A stretch of 64,000 nt of DNA from Scortum barcoo. Taxonomy: Eukaryota; Chordata; Actinopteri; Centrarchiformes; Terapontidae. The DNA lies in NCBI GenBank assembly GCA_023238725.1, contig CM041531.1, positions 20,616,643-20,680,642 of the forward strand. The letters run 5' to 3'. Every line of letters starts with the position of its first letter. Position 1 is the stretch's first letter. Below, one piece after another: positions 63,590 through 64,000 of this stretch. The translations under genes and the position numbers were made by a program. The notes beneath the pieces were generated by a model that was given only the letters and a program-made list of their open reading frames with translations, was not told the origin of the DNA and ran no database searches.

Positions 63590-64000
63590 ACCCTACTCAC
63601 ACCCCCGAACCCCTTTTGCTCCCCGTACTTTTATTTTTGAGCACCTGTTGCGTATTTGACAAGCATTATTTGTCTCAGCTGCGCTAGAGACTTAAGTAGA
63701 TCAGATTTATTCTGCATTTATTCCTGCCAGTCTACCTCACTCGAAGGGAGAGCAAAATCATCATCGTGTGTTTGTCAGCAGCACAAGAGAGAGCTTAATT
63801 AAGGAGAGCGCTTCTAAAGTGGGAGATTTTGGGGAGGAAATATTAAAAAGAAAGCTTTTGAGAATTACTGCCATTTTCCTCGCGTCAAAATGGCTTGATT
63901 TGTTGTGCAACATGCTGAATCTTCGGTGTCCTCTGGGGCTTAACACATTACCTCTGGAATGGCGACGCACCGCTGTTGTGACAAACCTGTTATTTCCACG

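Larger units (their letters stand above)
56481..64000. other. 5' flank of INSYN1, no gene recognised
   Basis: Apart from the MITE at 58.7-58.9 kb and the C run at 63.58 kb, I can name nothing here. The longest frame (60286-60750, 154 codons) passes through a GT repeat and starts at a GTG, so it is not credible. Part of 59.9-60.3 kb and 63.4-63.6 kb looks like ordinary unique sequence that could include regulatory elements. That is only an impression. Confidence 0.5.

Noticed and set aside
1..64000. CRISPR arrays, tRNA or rRNA genes, known microRNAs
   Set aside because: I scanned by eye and saw no regularly spaced direct repeats, tRNA box pairs with a cloverleaf, rRNA wording or microRNA seed hairpins I recognise. 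A tRNAscan-SE and Infernal run would settle it.

Overview
The window is vertebrate genomic DNA, almost certainly from a percomorph ray-finned fish. It has no operons or bacterial gene density. It has long non-coding stretches, microsatellites and homopolymer runs. It also carries several interspersed repeat families that I recognise from spiny-rayed fish genomes: a hAT-like MITE, a long-inverted-repeat MITE, the 'wildly common' perciform repeat near 11.5 kb, a (CATC)n-linked repeat, and a decayed Tc1/mariner transposase.

I can support one protein-coding gene: the ortholog of INSYN1 (inhibitory synaptic factor 1, formerly C15orf59), on the minus strand. Its coding sequence is split in two. The 48-codon first coding exon is at 53406-53549 and the 276-codon second coding exon is at 10530-11360. 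They are joined by a phase-0 intron of 42,045 bp with a good GT donor and a polypyrimidine-CAG acceptor. The spliced protein would be 324 aa; as I remember it, the human protein is about 293 aa. The two halves are recognised independently, because the N-terminal helical segment and the start of exon 2 fit together across the junction exactly as in the mammalian protein.

Layout: 1-10.4 kb is the 3' flank, with no recognisable gene. 10.42-10.45 kb has candidate polyadenylation signals. 10.53-11.36 kb is the terminal coding exon. 11.36-53.4 kb is the giant intron, holding eroded transposons and simple repeats amid much unassigned single-copy-looking DNA. 53.4-53.55 kb is the first coding exon, preceded by a short region full of upstream ORFs. 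55.3-56.5 kb is a CpG-containing, purine/pyrimidine-repeat-rich block that is the best candidate for the promoter and non-coding first exon. 56.5-64 kb is the 5' flank, with one clear MITE and no recognisable coding exon.

The most interesting points are in or next to INSYN1. The C-terminus has a tandem TQT motif, one copy being a textbook KxTQT dynein-light-chain (LC8) docking site. There is an RVxF-type PP1 docking motif, and a chain of upstream ORFs of which one overlaps the start codon. I found no convincing evidence of a wholly new genetic system. Most long open frames here are chance frames through microsatellites.
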